DNA from: Planctomycetota bacterium
GTDB taxonomy: Bacteria; Planctomycetota; UBA1135; JACQFD01
Direction of reading: 5' to 3'
Length of the DNA stretch: 64,000 bases
Assembly: GCA_016792805.1 (NCBI GenBank)
Contig: JAEUHX010000058.1
Coordinates: 326,228-390,227, forward strand
In this document: positions 60,965 through 64,000 of the stretch, in pieces
Numbering within the stretch: position 1 is the stretch's first letter
Layout: each line of letters starts with the position of its first letter
The notes under the pieces: model-generated
Told to the model about the DNA's origin: nothing
Database searches by the model: none
The model's input: only the letters and a program-made list of their open reading frames with translations
Translations under genes and position numbers: made by a program

Positions 60965-62289
60965 GTCAGCTCAGGGATATTGGAAACGTCGAGTTCAAAG
61001 GAATTGGCTGCGCTTCGATAATCTTCGATCGATCGGCGCTCGAGGCTCGCATCCACGTCGGGCGCCAAGTACACCACATCCGTCTCGGCGAGCCCGTCGG
61101 ACTGCGCACTTGCGCGCACAAGGAAGATCCCGACTTCCGGGAACTCCGCGCGGAGCGCGCTCAATAATCCGGCGCTGAGCCCTTCCCGCGGAAGTACCAA
61201 AAAATAGCGAACGTCACTCTTCGCTTTGTCCTTGAGCGCCAGCTTCACGGCTTTCGCCCCAGGACGCTTGGTGGCCTTCTCGAGCGCCGCCAGAGCGCTC
61301 GCACACAAATCCTCGCGCGCCGCCTGCGGATCGCCGCCGCTCGGCACCCACGCCACCGGCATCGCGGTCCACCCTCGGCTCGGCCGCGCCCCGCGCCGAG
61401 CCCACACATAAAAGGCGGGCGTGAACATCGTGCTCGCTTGAGTAGCAATCGTGCGGTGGGCGGGCCCGAGCGAGAAAAGCTTCTCCATCGCGTCGATCGC
61501 GGCCTCATCGACCCAGGCCGACGCCAGCACGCGCAGCAGGTCGCTCCGCGCCTCCTCGGCTTGAATCTCGCCAAAAAGATCATTGAGCACGGGTCGCGCC
61601 CCCTCGAGTCCGAGGATCGCCATTCGCATGGCGAGCATCTGGTACGGATCGGCGTCGAGCGTCCAGCCGTCGGAGACATGCTCGAGCATTTGTGCGCCGG
61701 ATTCCGCGAGCGGCTTCGAGATCGGACCCAGCAGCACCTTGAGCCTCCGCGCCGTCTTCTCGAGCGGCGTCTCCCCTTCAACCCCAATTTTTCCTGCCTT
61801 GCGCTTCGCCTCCAGATCGGCCACGAGCGCCGCCACGGCGCCGTCGATCGCCGCTTTTCGAAGCGCCGCATCGGCAAGCTCGTCGCGCCAGCGAAGCTCC
61901 ACTCCCTGCTCGTCCAGAATTTGTGTTGGCCCGGCGATTCCCGCTTTTTTGATCTCCTCGCTCCCGAGCATCTTGATCGGCGCAATTACAAATCGCGGAC
62001 TCATCCGCTGCCGAAACGCCGCCACGCTCAGCTCGTAATGACACCAAGGCGACCCAAGGAACTTCTCCCAAATGAGCGGAACAAACAAATCGCAGTGGCC
62101 GAGCCAGCCGTTCACCACCTCGCGCCACCGATCGCCCGCTTTCAGCTCATCGCGATCGAGAAACACCTCGAATCCCGCCGCCTCGAGCGCCACCTTCGTC
62201 GCATCGCGCGCCTCCAGCTCCAAGAGCCCCACTCCGCCCGTCGGGTTCTTGTCGCTGCTATGGCTCAGGAATACGCGGGGCTTTCCCAT
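60961..62289 (-). CDS. N-terminal TIR-domain protein
   Basis: The product is 442 residues from ATG 62287-62289; the upstream extension of the frame overlaps the divergent gene's leader. The TIR domain is at about 4-130: PRVFLSHSSDKNP, AAGFEVFLDRDELKAGDRWREVV, CDLFVPLIWEKFLGSPWCHYELS. The catalytic Glu of NAD-cleaving TIR domains would be Glu86 in PWCHYEL. Residues about 160-330 are helical. The last 100 residues hold a short alpha/beta stretch (DVRYFLVLPREGLSAGLLSALRAEFPEVGIFLV) of unknown type. It is the first gene of the four-gene operon. It is probably a NADase-type effector or signal-maker; activity is inferred. Confidence 0.85.
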   Translation of the reverse strand: MGKPRVFLSHSSDKNPTGGVGLLELEARDATKVALEAAGFEVFLDRDELKAGDRWREVVNGWLGHCDLFVPLIWEKFLGSPWCHYELSVAAFRQRMSPRFVIAPIKMLGSEEIKKAGIAGPTQILDEQGVELRWRDELADAALRKAAIDGAVAALVADLEAKRKAGKIGVEGETPLEKTARRLKVLLGPISKPLAESGAQMLEHVSDGWTLDADPYQMLAMRMAILGLEGARPVLNDLFGEIQAEEARSDLLRVLASAWVDEAAIDAMEKLFSLGPAHRTIATQASTMFTPAFYVWARRGARPSRGWTAMPVAWVPSGGDPQAAREDLCASALAALEKATKRPGAKAVKLALKDKAKSDVRYFLVLPREGLSAGLLSALRAEFPEVGIFLVRASAQSDGLAETDVVYLAPDVDASLERRSIEDYRSAANSFELDVSNIPELT

Positions 62290-62353
62290 GGGGAGTTTGC
62301 GCCGCGGGAGTATTGCTGCCGGGGCGCAGCCGCGCCAGCGCGCGCTCGCTACC
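62290..62353. promoter_or_regulatory. 64-bp divergent promoter region
   Basis: All transcription of the four-gene TIR/MoxR/vWA/STAND operon (left) and of the HD phosphohydrolase (right) should start in or near these 64 bases. The inference rests on the divergent starts. I see no clear -35/-10 pair or operator palindrome. Confidence 0.5.
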
Positions 62354-63787
62354 ATGCGCGCCCTTCACCGGACCCCCGTGCCCTCGCGCTACTCCGTTCT
62401 CCGCGACGCCGTCCACGGCGACATCTACCTCACCGAGGAGGAGCTGCGCATCCTCGACACACCGCAGATGCAACGGCTGCGCGGGGTGCGCCAGCTCGGC
62501 ACGGCCTACCTCGTCTACCCGAGCGCGCAGCATTCGCGCTTCGAGCATTCGATCGGCGTGGCCGACATGGCACGCCGGATGATTGAGGCGATCCACCGCA
62601 ACGCCGAGGCCGAGCCCGCGACGCTGCTCGGCATTCCCGAGCGCGAGGCGCGCGTGATTCGCATGGCCGCGCTGTTGCACGATTGCACGCACATCCCCTT
62701 CGGCCACGGCATCGAGGACCAGACGGGACTCTTCCCGCGCCACGATTGCGCCTACCGCTACGAGGAGCGGTTCGCGCAGCGCCACGAGCTCGGACGCGTG
62801 CTGGCCGAGCTCGGCGTGCTTCAAGAAGTGAAGTCCGTTCTACTGAGCGCCCACGACGGCGGTCCGCGCCCCGCCGAGGCGCCGACGGTGCCGCCCTATT
62901 GGTGCCAGATTCTCTCCGACACGATCGACGCCGATATTTTTGACTATCTCAAGCGCGACGCACTCTTCACGGGGCTGCATCTCTACTACGACCCGCGCGT
63001 CATCAGCTACTTCAAGGTCGACCGCCGCAGCGGCCATCTTTTTGTGGATCTTTCGAAGCACGGCATGCTCCGGGAAGACATTCTGTCGGAAATCGTCCGC
63101 GTGCTCGAGGCTCGTTACTATTTCAGCGAGCGCGTTTATTATCATCACGCGAAAGTGGCCGCCATGGCCCTCGTCGCGAAAGCGGTGGAACTCGCCGTCG
63201 GCTCGGGAGCGCTCAAGGAAGAGCACTTCTACGACGCGACGGACGCGACGCTGCTCGACGCCCTCGAGTCGGCCCCCGTGGCGGATCCCGCCGTGCGCGC
63301 GCGCGTGCGCGGCCTTGTGGCGCGCTTCCGCTCGCGGCGCCTGCTGAAGCGCGCCTGCGTGTTCCCGCTCGCACAGAATCGCGCCGTCGCCGACGAGCTG
63401 GTGCGCAAGTATTTCGCTCCCGGATGTCTCCAGGCGCGCGTCGCTCTTGAGCAGCGCATCGCGAAAACTGTGGAAATGGCCACAGGCCGTCGCGACCTGG
63501 AGATCGTCTTCTATTGCCCGCGCCGCTCCATGCAGCTCAAGGAGGCGCACCTGCACGTGCGTTGGCCTGGCGTCGACGGCGTGCGCCCGCTCTCGGAGTT
63601 CTCGACGCACGCGCCGCGCTTGCGCGATCTCGAGGAGAGTTACCGCAATTTATGGAAAGCGTATGTATTCGTTTCGAGCGAAGAGCCGGCGGTCGTGCGC
63701 AAGGTCCGCGAAGTGTGCGCGCTCGAGCTCCCAGGAACTGTGAATACATATCTTCCGTACGGAAGCGATGGAGCCGACGCGATTTGA
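62354..63787 (+). CDS. HD-domain phosphohydrolase (dGTPase/SAMHD1-like)
   Basis: The product is 477 residues from ATG 62354; the long upstream frame is antisense to the TIR gene. Metal site: HSRFEHSIGVADMARR (His65) and ALLHDCTHIPFGHG (His-Asp at 109-110), preceded by the family opening VLRDAVHGDIYLTEEELRILDTPQMQRLRGVRQLG. Later GLHLYYDPRVISYFKVDRRSG and VYYHHAKVAAMALVAKAVELA fit the long HD hydrolases of the dNTPase group. It probably hydrolyses nucleotides. It is divergent from the TIR operon by 64 bases and overlaps the next gene (TTGA). Confidence 0.88.
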   Translation: MRALHRTPVPSRYSVLRDAVHGDIYLTEEELRILDTPQMQRLRGVRQLGTAYLVYPSAQHSRFEHSIGVADMARRMIEAIHRNAEAEPATLLGIPEREARVIRMAALLHDCTHIPFGHGIEDQTGLFPRHDCAYRYEERFAQRHELGRVLAELGVLQEVKSVLLSAHDGGPRPAEAPTVPPYWCQILSDTIDADIFDYLKRDALFTGLHLYYDPRVISYFKVDRRSGHLFVDLSKHGMLREDILSEIVRVLEARYYFSERVYYHHAKVAAMALVAKAVELAVGSGALKEEHFYDATDATLLDALESAPVADPAVRARVRGLVARFRSRRLLKRACVFPLAQNRAVADELVRKYFAPGCLQARVALEQRIAKTVEMATGRRDLEIVFYCPRRSMQLKEAHLHVRWPGVDGVRPLSEFSTHAPRLRDLEESYRNLWKAYVFVSSEEPAVVRKVREVCALELPGTVNTYLPYGSDGADAI

Positions 63788-64000
63788 AGATTGCGTACGA
63801 TTTCACCTCCACGGTGAAGCCCGAGCTCACGGGGATCGGGCGCTACGCGGTGGAGATCCTGCGCGCCATGCTGCGGCAGCTCGCCCCCGAGGACCGCGTG
63901 ATCCTCGGCTACCGGCTGTCGCGCTGGCATCGGCGGAAGTACGCTCCGCAATTCACAGATCCGCGAGTGAGCGTGCGTCCGCTTCAATCGCCGTTTGCAT
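63784..64000 (+). CDS. Glycosyltransferase (GT4-like), partial (N-terminus)
   Basis: Begins with TTG 63784, overlapping the HD gene stop as TTGA, and runs off the right edge after 72 codons. The visible part reads LKIAYDFTSTVKPELTGIGRYAVEI, then helix-turn RAMLRQLAPEDRVILGYRLSRWHRRKY. The GIGRYA element after the first strand is typical of GT4 (group 1) glycosyltransferases. Substrate unknown. Confidence 0.7.
   Translation, partial: MKIAYDFTSTVKPELTGIGRYAVEILRAMLRQLAPEDRVILGYRLSRWHRRKYAPQFTDPRVSVRPLQSPFA

Overview
The window looks like chromosome of a high-GC Gram-negative bacterium of the Planctomycetota, possibly the Poly30/Pla163-type lineage. This is inferred from gene content: a DUF1080 sugar hydrolase, CotH/VTC/DUF4956 genes, a split cytochrome b with a giant octahaem cytochrome c, an ECF sigma factor next to a Ser/Thr kinase fused to a formylglycine-generating-enzyme (FGE) domain, SBBP-repeat secreted proteins with a GTGTPGC C-terminal module, and lipid A/heptose genes. 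Three tRNA genes (Pro, Arg, Leu) are present. There is no rRNA, no CRISPR array, and no recognisable integrase or transposase.

Layout. 1-3.3 kb: two tandem Cys-rich secreted paralogues (one cut by the window edge), a DUF1080 lipoprotein and a small membrane protein. 3.3-10.2 kb: a seven-gene leftward run (HtrA-like protease, lpxK, hldE, a second cytidylyltransferase, TauE/SafE, DUF1634, amidohydrolase-like). 10.2-15.4 kb: double GT2 glycosyltransferase, fur, purD, tRNA-Pro, CoA-binding protein and an NtrB-like kinase. 15.4-16.7 kb: a gene-free, hairpin-rich stretch with an apparent 328-bp terminal-inverted-repeat element. 16.7-24.4 kb: TPR protein, galT, NtrC-like regulator, tRNA-Arg, then a VTC-DUF4956-CotH operon. 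24.5-32.7 kb: respiratory operon (HEAT-like protein, Rieske, cytochrome b6-like, cytochrome b C-terminal half, octahaem cytochrome c). 32.7-40.9 kb: phosphofructokinase, Smr protein, two aminotransferases, tRNA-Leu beside a 36-bp perfect inverted repeat, and a large membrane-anchored protein.

40.9-46.0 kb: a two-gene cassette (galactose-oxidase-like enzyme and SBBP protein) lies between two 259-bp direct repeats that are 98% identical. The left repeat is the true 3' end of an aspC-like aminotransferase; the right one is a detached 3' fragment. 46.2-54.0 kb: ECF sigma factor plus kinase-FGE pair, a secreted S74 autochaperone protein, an O-methyltransferase, and a secreted metallo-beta-lactamase/lamin-tail protein.

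54.05-62.3 kb holds the most interesting system. It is a four-gene leftward operon with every junction overlapping by 4-8 nt: a TIR-domain protein, a MoxR-type AAA+ ATPase, a protein with a degenerate vWA-like domain, and a 1659-residue STAND-type NTPase with a WD40-like sensor region and a C-terminal TIR domain. It resembles the MoxR-vWA NTP-dependent conflict (immunity) systems, but carries two TIR effectors. An HD-domain phosphohydrolase starts 64 bp away on the other strand, followed by an overlapping glycosyltransferase cut by the right edge.

All functional calls come from reading motifs by eye; no database search was run.
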